From Oceanospirillaceae bacterium (lineage in GTDB: Bacteria; Pseudomonadota; Gammaproteobacteria; Pseudomonadales; Oceanobacteraceae), in assembly GCA_002724925.1 (NCBI GenBank), contig PBQA01000013.1, positions 62,001-126,000 on the forward strand: 64,000 bases of DNA, in the 5' to 3' direction. Within the stretch, counting starts at the first letter, position 1; every line of letters starts with the position of its first letter. Shown here one piece after another: positions 56,425 to 64,000 of the stretch. A program made the translations under genes and the position numbers. The notes below the pieces were generated by a model. That model was not told the origin of the DNA, ran no database searches, and saw only the letters and a program-made list of their open reading frames with translations.

Positions 56425-57147
56425 TCAAATCTCTGCAAAACTCTTCACGGCTTTATGCTCAGCATCTGCCGGAATGTCATTTTCACGAACTAGCCATACC
56501 GTCTGCATCCCCGCTTCTTTGGCGGCATCCAACTCTTCTTTGATGTCTGATAAAAATAGTACGTTGTTTGCATGTAATCCGGCGTGGTTTTTCTGCAGAT
56601 CAGCAAGAATATTCAGGTATGACTGAGTCTCGCGTTTGCCGCCCACAAGAGTATCGAAGTGGCCTTTGAATAAAGGCAGCAGATTGCCATCTTGTGAATA
56701 ACCAAAAAACAGTTCCTGCGCTTTTACCGAGCCTGATGAATACACGTAAAGCGGCAGGCCGCTGTCGTGCCATTTTTTCAGGTATTCGGTGGCGTCCGGG
56801 TACATGTGCGCTTGGTAGTCACCATTTTCGTAGCCGGTTTTCCAGATGAGGCCTTGCAGGGCTTTGAGTGGGGTGGCTTTGCGGTCTTCTGCAATCCATT
56901 GCAGCAGTTTTTCGATGAGTGCATCTGTGTTGTCGGCGATGTCGTCGTTGCTGAGATTCTCTCCGTCTTCTGCTGCTAACTCTGCGGTCTGTTGCAGGGC
57001 CGGTTTTACAGCGTCGTCGTTGATATGATCGCGTACGTATTGCGGCAGGTGTTCTGCCGCGTACGGGAAAAGTACGTCTTTAACGAAGCTGATCGAAGAG
57101 GTGGTGCCTTCGATATCGGTGAGTATGACTTTTACAGAAGCGTCCAT
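56425..57147 (-). CDS. mtnC: Enolase-phosphatase E1
   Basis: A HAD-family enzyme of methionine salvage that enolises and dephosphorylates DK-MTP-1-P to the acireductone. The nucleophile motif is ILTDIEGTTSSISFVKDV at the N-terminus. VYSSGSVKAQELFFG is motif II, and FLSDIKEELDAAKEAG is motif IV. Length 240 fits. It is the last gene of mtnA-mtnB-mtnD-mtnC. Confidence 0.97.
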   Translation of the reverse strand: MDASVKVILTDIEGTTSSISFVKDVLFPYAAEHLPQYVRDHINDDAVKPALQQTAELAAEDGENLSNDDIADNTDALIEKLLQWIAEDRKATPLKALQGLIWKTGYENGDYQAHMYPDATEYLKKWHDSGLPLYVYSSGSVKAQELFFGYSQDGNLLPLFKGHFDTLVGGKRETQSYLNILADLQKNHAGLHANNVLFLSDIKEELDAAKEAGMQTVWLVRENDIPADAEHKAVKSFAEI

Positions 57148-57184
57148 CAGTTTACTGTCACTTGTTTCGTGTTTATTTTAATGG

Positions 57185-57730
57185 TCAGTTGTCGAGGCGG
57201 TTAAAGCGGTCGGCGATGTCGCTGCCGGTAAAGTTGGCGACCCAGCCATCGGGGTTGTTAAACAGGCGGATGGCAATAAAGCCTGGGTTCGGGCCCATAT
57301 CAAACCAGTGGGTGGTGTTCGCCGGTACGCTGATTAAGTCGCCTTCGGTGCAGTGTACTTCGTAGACTTTTTCACCGATGTGCAGGGTGAACAGGCCTTC
57401 GCCTGCGACGAAGAAACGTACTTCGTCTTCGCTGTGGGTGTGCTCACTGAGGAATTTCTGACGGAATTCGTCTTTCTGCGGATGATCGGCGTTGAGGCTG
57501 ATGACGTCGACGGTTTGATAGCCATTTTCTGCAATTAAGCGGTCGATGTCGCTTTTGTAAGCTGCAATAACGTTTTCTTGTGGTGCGCCGGGTTCAAGTT
57601 CTGCGTCGGTTTCCCACTGTTCGTAACGCACACCGGCTTCTGCCAGCTGGGCGGCCATCTTTTCTTTGTTGTCGGTGGTGAACAACAGGTTGGTGATGTC
57701 GTGATCTGTGTATACGCGGAGTACGCTCAT
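57185..57730 (-). CDS. mtnD: Acireductone dioxygenase
   Basis: A cupin dioxygenase that oxidises the acireductone to the methionine ketoacid and formate. The metal-binding motif is HTHSEDEVRFFVAGEG near residue 95, with the second histidine in TTHWFDMG. Length 181. It lies 37 bases before mtnC and 7 bases after mtnB. Confidence 0.97.
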   Translation of the reverse strand: MSVLRVYTDHDITNLLFTTDNKEKMAAQLAEAGVRYEQWETDAELEPGAPQENVIAAYKSDIDRLIAENGYQTVDVISLNADHPQKDEFRQKFLSEHTHSEDEVRFFVAGEGLFTLHIGEKVYEVHCTEGDLISVPANTTHWFDMGPNPGFIAIRLFNNPDGWVANFTGSDIADRFNRLDN

Positions 57731-57737
57731 AATGGCC

Positions 57738-58367
57738 TCACGGTTGGCGTATTTTTAATAATTCGAGTTGGTAGCCTAACAGGTGTTCAATCGCTTCGAG
57801 ATGGCGGTAACACTCAGCGATGTCTTTGCCCCAGGTGTATACCCCGTGGCCACGGATCAGGTAGGCATGGCCTTGTCCGTGTTGCTGCATATGATCTTCT
57901 ACCTGTGCCGACAGGCGGTCAATATCCTGATCATTCGGAAAAATCGGGAAGGTGACGGTACCTTCGTGGGTGGTTTCACCGGCGAAGGCTTTTTGCAGCT
58001 CCCAGCCGGTGATGCTGAGGCTGTCGTCTTGCCATATCTGCGACAGTAACACCACGGTAGGGGAGTGCGTATGCAGTACCGCGCCTATATTTGCGTCGCG
58101 GCGATACAGTTGGGTGTGCAGTCCGGTTTCTGCCGACGGTTTACCTTCTGACAGCGGTTCACCTTGCATGTTCACGGCGAGAATATCCGCAGGCGTCAGT
58201 TCGCCCTTGTGTTTACCCGAGCTGGTCAGTGCGCAGACGTCTTCATTCAGGCGTACTGAGTAGTTTGAGCTGGTGGCGGGTGACCAGTTGTTGTCGTACA
58301 GGATTTTACCGTACCGGCAGAGGTCGGTAGCGGCTTTCTGAAATGCTGATTTATTAAAGGCGGTCAT
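57738..58367 (-). CDS. mtnB: Methylthioribulose-1-phosphate dehydratase
   Basis: A class II aldolase-like zinc enzyme. It has the zinc histidines in VLHTHSPTVV near residue 95 and YLIRGHGVYTWG near residue 170. N-terminal GKILYDNNWSPATSSNYSVR is the family substrate loop. Length 209. The ATG overlaps the mtnA stop by one base. Confidence 0.96.
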   Translation of the reverse strand: MTAFNKSAFQKAATDLCRYGKILYDNNWSPATSSNYSVRLNEDVCALTSSGKHKGELTPADILAVNMQGEPLSEGKPSAETGLHTQLYRRDANIGAVLHTHSPTVVLLSQIWQDDSLSITGWELQKAFAGETTHEGTVTFPIFPNDQDIDRLSAQVEDHMQQHGQGHAYLIRGHGVYTWGKDIAECYRHLEAIEHLLGYQLELLKIRQP

Positions 58368-59371
58368 TAGCTGTTTACCATGACGGCGATGTTTTCGACC
58401 GTTGGATGTTCGACAAAGCCTTTTTCGGTCACGATGGCGTCGATCAGCTCAGCAGGCGTTACATCAAACGACGGATTAATTGCCTCACAGCCTTCTGGTG
58501 CGATTGGCTGGCCGTTCAGAGAGGTCACCTCTGACATCGGGCGCTGTTCAATCGGGATGGCGCTACCGCTGTCGAGTGACAGGTCGAAGGTGGTGGTCGG
58601 AGCCGCCACCATGACTTTCATGCCGTGGTGCTTTGCCAATACAGCGAGGCTGTAGGTACCGATTTTGTTGGCCACATCGCCGTTGGCGGTAATGCGGTCG
58701 GCACCGACAATCACCCAGTCTGCGCCCTTGGCGCGGAACAGCTGTGCCGCTGCGCCGTCGCACACGAGTTTTACCGGAATATTGTCCTGCATCAGCTCCC
58801 AGGCGGTTAAACGCGCACCCTGTAACCATGGTCGGGTTTCACCAGCGTATACCTGCGTGATTTTACCGTCGGCGTAGGCCGAGCGAATAATGCCCAGCGC
58901 CGTACCATGGCCGCCGGTCGCGAGTGCGCCTGTGTTGCAGTGGGTGTAAATGCGGCTGCCTTCTTTGATCAGTGACGCACCGAACTGCCCCATGGCCAGA
59001 TTCGCTGCGATGTCTTCTTCGTGAATCTTCTTCGCTTCGGCGACGAGTGCGTGTGGGTCTTCAGTACCCAGATTCGCCATGCGTTCCAGCGCCCAGAAAA
59101 GATTGACGGCGGTTGGGCGGGATTCGGCCAGTACTTTGTAGGCTTCGCCAAGGTCGCGACCATTGAGGGCGTCCAGTGCATACCCGTAGGCGGCGGTGAT
59201 ACCGATGGCAGGCGCGCCTCGCACGACCATGTCACGGATGGCATCAGCAACGTCGGCAGCGGTGGTGTATTCATGCACTGTGTGGGTGTGCGGCAATACG
59301 CGTTGATCTAACAGATGTAGCGACTGGCCGCGCCATTCGATGGCATGAAACGATGAAGAATGCGCTGTCAT
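58367..59371 (-). CDS. mtnA: Methylthioribose-1-phosphate isomerase
   Basis: Isomerises MTR-1-P to MTRu-1-P, using an eIF2B-like fold. [18 protein letters not shown] (near residue 155) contains the active cysteine, and [20 protein letters not shown] the aspartate region. I use the ATG at 59371 ([13 protein letters not shown]), giving 334 residues; a GTG at 59380 adds three. First gene of the operon. mtnK or mtnP, which feed it, are not in the window. Confidence 0.96.
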   Translation of the reverse strand: MTAHSSSFHAIEWRGQSLHLLDQRVLPHTHTVHEYTTAADVADAIRDMVVRGAPAIGITAAYGYALDALNGRDLGEAYKVLAESRPTAVNLFWALERMANLGTEDPHALVAEAKKIHEEDIAANLAMGQFGASLIKEGSRIYTHCNTGALATGGHGTALGIIRSAYADGKITQVYAGETRPWLQGARLTAWELMQDNIPVKLVCDGAAAQLFRAKGADWVIVGADRITANGDVANKIGTYSLAVLAKHHGMKVMVAAPTTTFDLSLDSGSAIPIEQRPMSEVTSLNGQPIAPEGCEAINPSFDVTPAELIDAIVTEKGFVEHPTVENIAVMVNS

Positions 59372-59494
59372 AGGTAACACCAGACTGAAGGTATAAAGCG
59401 CCGCATTTTACACTGGTTAGCAATGTGTTGTCGTTAAGAAGGCTTATAGGTACTCAGCCCGCTATACGGCACTCCACACACGCGGAGGTGACAA

Positions 59495-59594
59495 CAGATT
59501 TAGTACGTGGTGAGTAGCCTTTGCCAGCAGGGATGCTGGCAAAGAGCCTACAGGGATGTATCTACGGCGTGCTACAAACCACGTACTGAATCTG
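59495..59594. repeat. 100-bp nested inverted-repeat element
   Basis: Outer arms CAGATTTAGTACGTGGT (59495-59511) and ACCACGTACTGAATCTG (59578-59594) match at 16 of 17 positions. GTAGC/GCTAC (59514-59518, 59571-59575) extends the stem. Inside are CTTTGCCAGC/GCTGGCAAAG (59519-59544, loop AGGGAT) and TACA/TGTA (59549-59560, loop GGGA). The inner part, with GAGCCTACAGGGATGTA and ACGGCGTG, resembles an intergenic repeat common in marine gammaproteobacteria. It separates mtnA from pgi. Confidence 0.8.
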
Positions 59595-59603
59595 TATATA
59601 GGG

Positions 59604-61262
59604 TCACAGAAGCTTCTGCATACGATGGAATGCGTTAATCAGGCCGTTGGTCGAGCCGTCAAATCCGTCAGGTGCACTCTGCGACTCCAGCGCATCGAGC
59701 ACTTTGTTACCGAGTTTCTTACCCAGTTCTACGCCCCACTGGTCGAAGGAGTTCACGTCCCAGAGCATGCCCTGTGCCGCGACTTTATGCTCGTACAGCG
59801 CAATCAGTGCGCCCACGACCTGTGGTGTCGATTTCGGGAAGTAGAGCGTGTTAGACGGGCGGTTACCGGGAATCACTTTGTGTGGCGCCAGCACCATGGC
59901 TTCGGCCTTGCTAATGCCAGAGGCGACCAGTTCTTCAATCGCTTCGTCTTCAGATTTACCCTGCAGTAGCGCCTGACTCTGAGACAGGCAGTTAGATACC
60001 AGCATGGCGTGGAAGTTATCAATCGGGTTGTGGCTGTTCATCGGCATGATGAAGTCGCACGGAGAAAAGTGCGTGCCCTGGTGCAGCAGCTGGTGGAACG
60101 CGTGCTGGCCGTTGGTACCCACACCGCCCCAGATCACCGGGCCGGTGTTGTAATTTACTTTGCTACCATCAATGGTCACGCTTTTGCCGTTACTTTCCAT
60201 GTCGAGCTGTTGCAGGTGAGCAGGCAGCGAGCGCAGGTAGTGGTCGTATGGCAGGATGGCGTGGGAGTTCACACCAAAGAAGTTAACGTACCAGACACCC
60301 AGCAAAGCCATAATGACGGGCATGTTGTGTTCGAGCGGGGCCGTGCGGAAATGCTCATCCATCAGGTAGGCGCCGCGTAGCAGGTCGCGGAAGTTATCAA
60401 TCCCGATGGCCAGCGCCAGTGGCAGGCCAATGGCCGACCAGAGCGAATAACGGCCGCCAACCCAGTCCCACATTGGGAAGATGTTCTCTTCAGAAATACC
60501 AAAGGCGGTGGCTTTTTCTACGTTTGAAGACACTGCGGTGAAGTGTTTGCACAGATCGTCTTCGGTGCCGCCGTTATCAAGGAACCACTGACGGCAGGCA
60601 TTGGCGTTCTTCAGGGTTTCCTGCGTACCAAATGACTTGGATTGAATAATAAACAGGGTGGTCGCCGGGTCGAGTCGCTTTAAGATCTCGGTAATGTGCG
60701 AGCCGTCGATGTTAGCCAGGTAGTGAATATTCAGGCGGCTGTCCCAATAGGGCTTGAGTGCGCTGGACGCCAGTTTAGGGCCGAGGAAGGAACCACCAAT
60801 ACCGATCGATACGACGTCAGTGAACGGTTTGTTGGTGTAGCCACGCCATTGGTTACGGCGGATTTTCCAGCAGAACTCTTCCATGCGGTGAACCGTTTCA
60901 CGGATCTCAGGCATGATGTTTTCGCCATCGACCATGATGTCGCGGTCGCCGAAGTTGCGCAGTGCGGTGTGCAGAGCCGGACGGTTCTCGCTGCGGTTGA
61001 TGGTTTCGCCGTTGAACATTGCACCGATTTTAGCGGGCAGATCCTGCTCACGAGCGAGGCTCAGCAGCAGTGACATGGTGTCTTCGGTGATGCGGTTTTT
61101 GGAGTAGTCGAGGGTCAGGCCTGCAGCTTCAAGCTGGAAGGTGTCAAAGCGGTTGGGGTCTTCATTGAACCAGTCGCGCATGTGGTGGTCACTGATGCCG
61201 CTGTAGTGTTCCTGAAGGTCTTTCCACGCTGCTGACTGCGTCAGGCTTCCTGTGTATCCCAT
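59604..61262 (-). CDS. pgi: Glucose-6-phosphate isomerase
   Basis: Interconverts glucose-6-phosphate and fructose-6-phosphate. Signatures: SIGIGGSFLGPKLASSALKP, FGVNSHAILPYDHYLRSLPA, and the motif GVELGKKLG near residue 510. Length 552 is typical. The start MGYTGSLTQSAAW has no strong ribosome site but matches the family. The gene stands between the pantothenate and methionine salvage units on the same strand. Confidence 0.98.
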   Translation of the reverse strand: MGYTGSLTQSAAWKDLQEHYSGISDHHMRDWFNEDPNRFDTFQLEAAGLTLDYSKNRITEDTMSLLLSLAREQDLPAKIGAMFNGETINRSENRPALHTALRNFGDRDIMVDGENIMPEIRETVHRMEEFCWKIRRNQWRGYTNKPFTDVVSIGIGGSFLGPKLASSALKPYWDSRLNIHYLANIDGSHITEILKRLDPATTLFIIQSKSFGTQETLKNANACRQWFLDNGGTEDDLCKHFTAVSSNVEKATAFGISEENIFPMWDWVGGRYSLWSAIGLPLALAIGIDNFRDLLRGAYLMDEHFRTAPLEHNMPVIMALLGVWYVNFFGVNSHAILPYDHYLRSLPAHLQQLDMESNGKSVTIDGSKVNYNTGPVIWGGVGTNGQHAFHQLLHQGTHFSPCDFIMPMNSHNPIDNFHAMLVSNCLSQSQALLQGKSEDEAIEELVASGISKAEAMVLAPHKVIPGNRPSNTLYFPKSTPQVVGALIALYEHKVAAQGMLWDVNSFDQWGVELGKKLGNKVLDALESQSAPDGFDGSTNGLINAFHRMQKLL

Positions 61263-61324
61263 TGGTTTTCCTGCACTTTTTCCGTAACTGATGAATTGAG
61301 TATACGGTGTGGGTATTCAACGGG

Positions 61325-61352
61325 CAAAAAAAGACCGCCCGTGGGCGGCCTT
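61325..61352 (-). terminator. Terminator of panD
   Basis: On the minus strand GGCCGCCC/GGGCGGTC is followed by seven T residues. It lies between panD and pgi, so pgi is separately transcribed. Confidence 0.9.
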
Positions 61353-61380
61353 TGTGGTCAGTTTGGCAGTGATCGTGTGA

Positions 61381-61761
61381 TCAGGCCACCTGCACCGGAA
61401 TGTCGAAGCTGGTGTGACTGACAGTGTTGTCTTCGTTCATATACACCATCTTTGGCTTGAACGTCGCAAGCTCTTCTTCGCTGTAGTTGCCATAAGCGCA
61501 GATAATGATGCGGTCGCCAACACTGGCGTGGTGCGCAGCCGCACCGTTTACAGAGATAATGCCAGAGTCATCTTCGCCACGAATAATGTAAGTGGTGAAA
61601 CGTTGACCGTTATCAATGTTGTAGATCTGGATTTGTTCAAACTCACGCATGCCCGTAAGTTCGAGCAGCTTGCCGTCGATGGCACAAGAGCCTTCATAAT
61701 TCAGCACAGAGTGAGTCACACGTGCCTGGTGAAGCTTGGCTTTCAGCATGATGGTTTGCAT
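61381..61761 (-). CDS. panD: Aspartate 1-decarboxylase proenzyme
   Basis: Makes beta-alanine for pantothenate. It self-cleaves at Gly24-Ser25 ([10 protein letters not shown]) to form the pyruvoyl group. I use the ATG at 61761 ([12 protein letters not shown]), with GAAGGG upstream, giving 126 residues; a longer reading from 61833 is not supported. Tyr58 region [12 protein letters not shown] is present. It follows panC. Confidence 0.97.
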   Translation of the reverse strand: MQTIMLKAKLHQARVTHSVLNYEGSCAIDGKLLELTGMREFEQIQIYNIDNGQRFTTYIIRGEDDSGIISVNGAAAHHASVGDRIIICAYGNYSEEELATFKPKMVYMNEDNTVSHTSFDIPVQVA

Positions 61762-61869
61762 GGGTAAACCCTTCAAGTTCTCTGTTCGGGCAGCTCGAAT
61801 CCGCTTAAATATGCGGGCGTCTGAACTGCTCATTTTCTAGCCTATCGGCGTAAGGCGCGGAAGTATGCC

Positions 61870-62730
61870 TCAAACAATCCCGCGATTCAATGTTACGACC
61901 AGATTATCAATAAGGCGCGCATTGCCTAAAAATGCGGCCCCCAGAATCACCACCTCTGAAACCCCTGATACCGCTGAGCTCAGATCTGTGGCGGATCTTA
62001 CTTCAACATAGTCTGGGCGGAATCCGCGCTCTTCAAGGCGAAGACTAGCTGCACTCAGGCTACTTTCAAGCGATTCACCCGCGTTCAGTGCATCGGCGAT
62101 TTCGTTCAGCGTCTTGTAGAGTCCGGTGGCGAGCTGGCGTTCTTCGTCCGTCAGATAGCCGTTGCGCGAACTCAGTGCCAGGCCATCTTCGGCCCGGGCG
62201 GTCGGCACAGTGACAACCTCTACCGGAATACATAGATCGCTAACCATTTTCTTGATGACGGCGACCTGTTGGAAGTCTTTCTCGCCAAAGAAAGCGGCGT
62301 CGGGCAGTACCTGATTAAACAGCTTGGTAACAACAGTCGACACGCCATCGAAGTGACCCGGACGGCTGCCTCCACACAGACCTTCAGAAACTACAGGCAC
62401 ATGGACGATGCTTTGTTCGTCCTGGCCGTTCGGGTACATTTCATCAACGTCTGGTGCGAACAGAAGGTCGCAGTTGGCTGCGGCAAGCTTTTCCTGATCC
62501 TGCGGCAGGGTGCGCGGATAGCGTTGCAGGTCAGTTTTGTCGTTGAACTGCAGCGGATTCACAAAGATGCTGCTGACGACGTAGTCGGTCTCGTCGTTGG
62601 CTCGATCTACCAGGCTGATGTGGCCGGCATGCAGGTTACCCATCGTCGGCACAAAGCCAATACGTTTTCCGCTCATACGAGCGTTGCGGACGTGTTCCCG
62701 CAGTTCAGCAATCGTATGAACTGTAATCAT
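61870..62730 (-). CDS. panC: Pantothenate synthetase
   Basis: Joins pantoate and beta-alanine with ATP. VPTMGNLHAGHISLVDRA is the nucleotide site, and FGEKDFQQVAVIKKMV and LALSSRNGYL (KMSKS-like SSRN) are family motifs. Length 286. Its start overlaps the panB stop by four bases, so translation is coupled. Confidence 0.97.
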   Translation of the reverse strand: MITVHTIAELREHVRNARMSGKRIGFVPTMGNLHAGHISLVDRANDETDYVVSSIFVNPLQFNDKTDLQRYPRTLPQDQEKLAAANCDLLFAPDVDEMYPNGQDEQSIVHVPVVSEGLCGGSRPGHFDGVSTVVTKLFNQVLPDAAFFGEKDFQQVAVIKKMVSDLCIPVEVVTVPTARAEDGLALSSRNGYLTDEERQLATGLYKTLNEIADALNAGESLESSLSAASLRLEERGFRPDYVEVRSATDLSSAVSGVSEVVILGAAFLGNARLIDNLVVTLNRGIV

Positions 62731-63536
62731 GCATCAAATCCGTGTTCTGGAGCGGGGAAGCTGCCATCGCGAACTTCATCGGCGTAGGATTTGATGGCTT
62801 CGGGCACAGTACGGCCATCGGTCATGTAGTTCTTAACAAACTTAGGAATGTGCTGAGTATTGAGGCCGAGCATGTCGTAACACACCAGCACCTGAGCATC
62901 CGTGTCTGAACCCGCACCAATGCCGACAACAGGAACATTCACTGCTTCGGTAATGCGCTTCGCAAGAGGGCTTGGAACACATTCAAGCAGGATAATATCA
63001 GCCCCGGCTTCTGCCAGAGCAATGGAGTGCGCGACCATGGCATCGGCTTTTTCTTCTTCGCGGCCCTGAACGCGATAACCGCCCATTTTGTTCACAGCTT
63101 GCGGTGTCAGGCCTAGGTGTGCGCATACAGGAACTCCCTGACGTGCCAGGCTTTCGACAAGAGGCACCAGCCAGTCATCACCTTCGACCTTCACCATGTG
63201 GGCACCCGCCTGCATGACAGCACGTGCGCTTGCTACGCCTGTCGCAATATCACCATAAGTCATAAATGGCAGGTCAGTCATAATAAGTGCCTGACGTTCT
63301 GCACGGGCGTTGCCGCGTGCCACGGCCGCGGTGTGATAAACCATTTCTTCGAGGGTCACAGGAATCGTGCTGGTCTGCCCCTGAATAACGTTACCGAGTG
63401 AATCACCAACCAGCAGGGCCTCAACACCTGCGTCGGCGGCAAGTTGGGCGAAGGTGGCATCGTACGCGGTCAGTACAGAAAACTTCTGACCTTTGTCTTT
63501 CATGCTTTGTAACGTGCGGATGCTGATAGCGCTCAT
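62727..63536 (-). CDS. panB: 3-methyl-2-oxobutanoate hydroxymethyltransferase
   Basis: Adds a hydroxymethyl group to ketoisovalerate, the first pantothenate step. SVLTAYDATFAQLAADAGV, LLVGDSLGNVIQGQ and GIGAGSDTDAQVLVCYDMLG are family signatures. Length 269. First gene of panB-panC-panD, and downstream of folK on the same strand. Confidence 0.98.
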   Translation of the reverse strand: MSAISIRTLQSMKDKGQKFSVLTAYDATFAQLAADAGVEALLVGDSLGNVIQGQTSTIPVTLEEMVYHTAAVARGNARAERQALIMTDLPFMTYGDIATGVASARAVMQAGAHMVKVEGDDWLVPLVESLARQGVPVCAHLGLTPQAVNKMGGYRVQGREEEKADAMVAHSIALAEAGADIILLECVPSPLAKRITEAVNVPVVGIGAGSDTDAQVLVCYDMLGLNTQHIPKFVKNYMTDGRTVPEAIKSYADEVRDGSFPAPEHGFDA

Positions 63537-63596
63537 GCTGTTTATTCTCCGGTAATCCCGATACGCGGGTTATGGGCGTATGGTGCGGATTGTGGG

Positions 63597-64000
63597 TTAT
63601 AAGTCAATAACGGGCGATTGCAGCTTGTGCAGATCGCCATCAAATTCAGGCTCAATCTGACAGAGCGGTTGCCCGTCAGGAAGGACGAGATCCGGCGCGA
63701 TCTCAAGCAATGGAGTAACGACGAACGACCGGTTCTTCATTTCGTGGTGCGGGAGGTTGAGGCGTTCTGAACTCAGTGTTTCATCACCGTACAGAAGAAT
63801 GTCGAGGTCAATACAGCGCTCACCCCAGTGGCGCTGCTTTACCCGGCCCTGGGTCTTTTCGATCGCCTGTAAAGCATCGAGGAGATCCATAGGGGAGAGC
63901 CCGGTTTCAAGTTCGGCGACTGCATTCACATAGTCGGGCTGATCTTCAGGGCCGAGCGGTGCGCTGCCATAAAGAGAAGAACACCGATGGAGCTGAGTCT
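63597..64000 (-). CDS. folK: 6-hydroxymethyl-7,8-dihydropterin pyrophosphokinase, 5' end outside window
   Basis: Adds pyrophosphate to the folate precursor. The frame is open from the stop at 63597 to the window edge; the shorter reading from the GTG at 63929 is internal. The visible part includes SSLYGSAPLGPEDQPDYVN, then EKTQGRVKQRHWGERCIDLD and LNLPHHEMKNRSFVVTPLL, all typical HPPK motifs. About the first 25 residues of the protein are missing. The neighbour panB is a common partner. Confidence 0.95.
   Translation of the reverse strand, partial: TQLHRCSSLYGSAPLGPEDQPDYVNAVAELETGLSPMDLLDALQAIEKTQGRVKQRHWGERCIDLDILLYGDETLSSERLNLPHHEMKNRSFVVTPLLEIAPDLVLPDGQPLCQIEPEFDGDLHKLQSPVIDL

Noticed and set aside
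59372-59603. SAM-type riboswitch before mtnA
   Set aside because: The structure present is a nested inverted repeat lacking the SAM riboswitch junction motifs.
61762-61833. N-terminal extension of panD
   Set aside because: It would move the Gly24-Ser25 cleavage site; GAAGGG precedes the internal ATG.

Overview
The window is chromosomal DNA of a gammaproteobacterium, most likely a marine relative of the Pseudomonas/Oceanospirillales group. The main reason is gene order. From about 6.7 to 40.3 kb it carries, with few interruptions, the block known from Pseudomonas aeruginosa: cyclase-like AhpA, serB, fimX, PilZ-like protein, psd, rhdA, HDOD protein, motA-motB, rsgA, orn, queG, nnr, tsaE, amiB, mutL, miaA, hfq, hflX, hflK-hflC, DUF2065, hisZ, purA. 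An EF-P cassette (epmB, efp-epmA) sits inside this block. The genus assignment is an inference from gene order and protein style; no rRNA or tRNA gene is present to support it.

Layout. 0-6.7 kb: a partial unknown gene, ssb, a YajR-like MFS exporter, a CsgD/LuxR-type regulator, uvrA and a DTW-domain tRNA-modifying enzyme. 6.7-22 kb: signalling and motility genes (degenerate cyclase, FimX, PilZ-like, HDOD-GAF-like, MotAB) mixed with serB, efp, psd and rhdA. 22-40.3 kb: ribosome and RNA maturation (rsgA, orn, queG, tsaE, miaA, hfq, hflX), envelope (amiB, hflKC) and repair (mutL), ending in hisZ and purA. Between orn and queG lie a glutaredoxin-MauE fusion, an SDR enzyme and a Dps-like protein. 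40.3-52.3 kb: a more variable stretch with a hotdog thioesterase, a GNAT-nitrilase fusion, a metallophosphoesterase lipoprotein, a LysR-frmA-fghA formaldehyde detoxification unit, a secreted SGNH-like protein, a MocR regulator and ccoG.

52.3-56.4 kb is the clearest accessory island: a methyltransferase-HNH nuclease fusion followed by an AT-richer two-gene unit. That unit encodes a putative effector with a HEKGH motif and a partner protein that may be its immunity factor. It is flanked by two related REP-like palindromes in opposite orientation. The function of this island is inferred, not established.

56.4-64 kb: the methionine salvage operon mtnA-mtnB-mtnD-mtnC, a 100-bp nested inverted-repeat element, pgi, and the pantothenate genes panB-panC-panD preceded by the 3' part of folK, all on the minus strand. 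Rho-independent terminators or strong hairpins close most transcription units. No CRISPR array, insertion sequence, tRNA or rRNA gene was seen.
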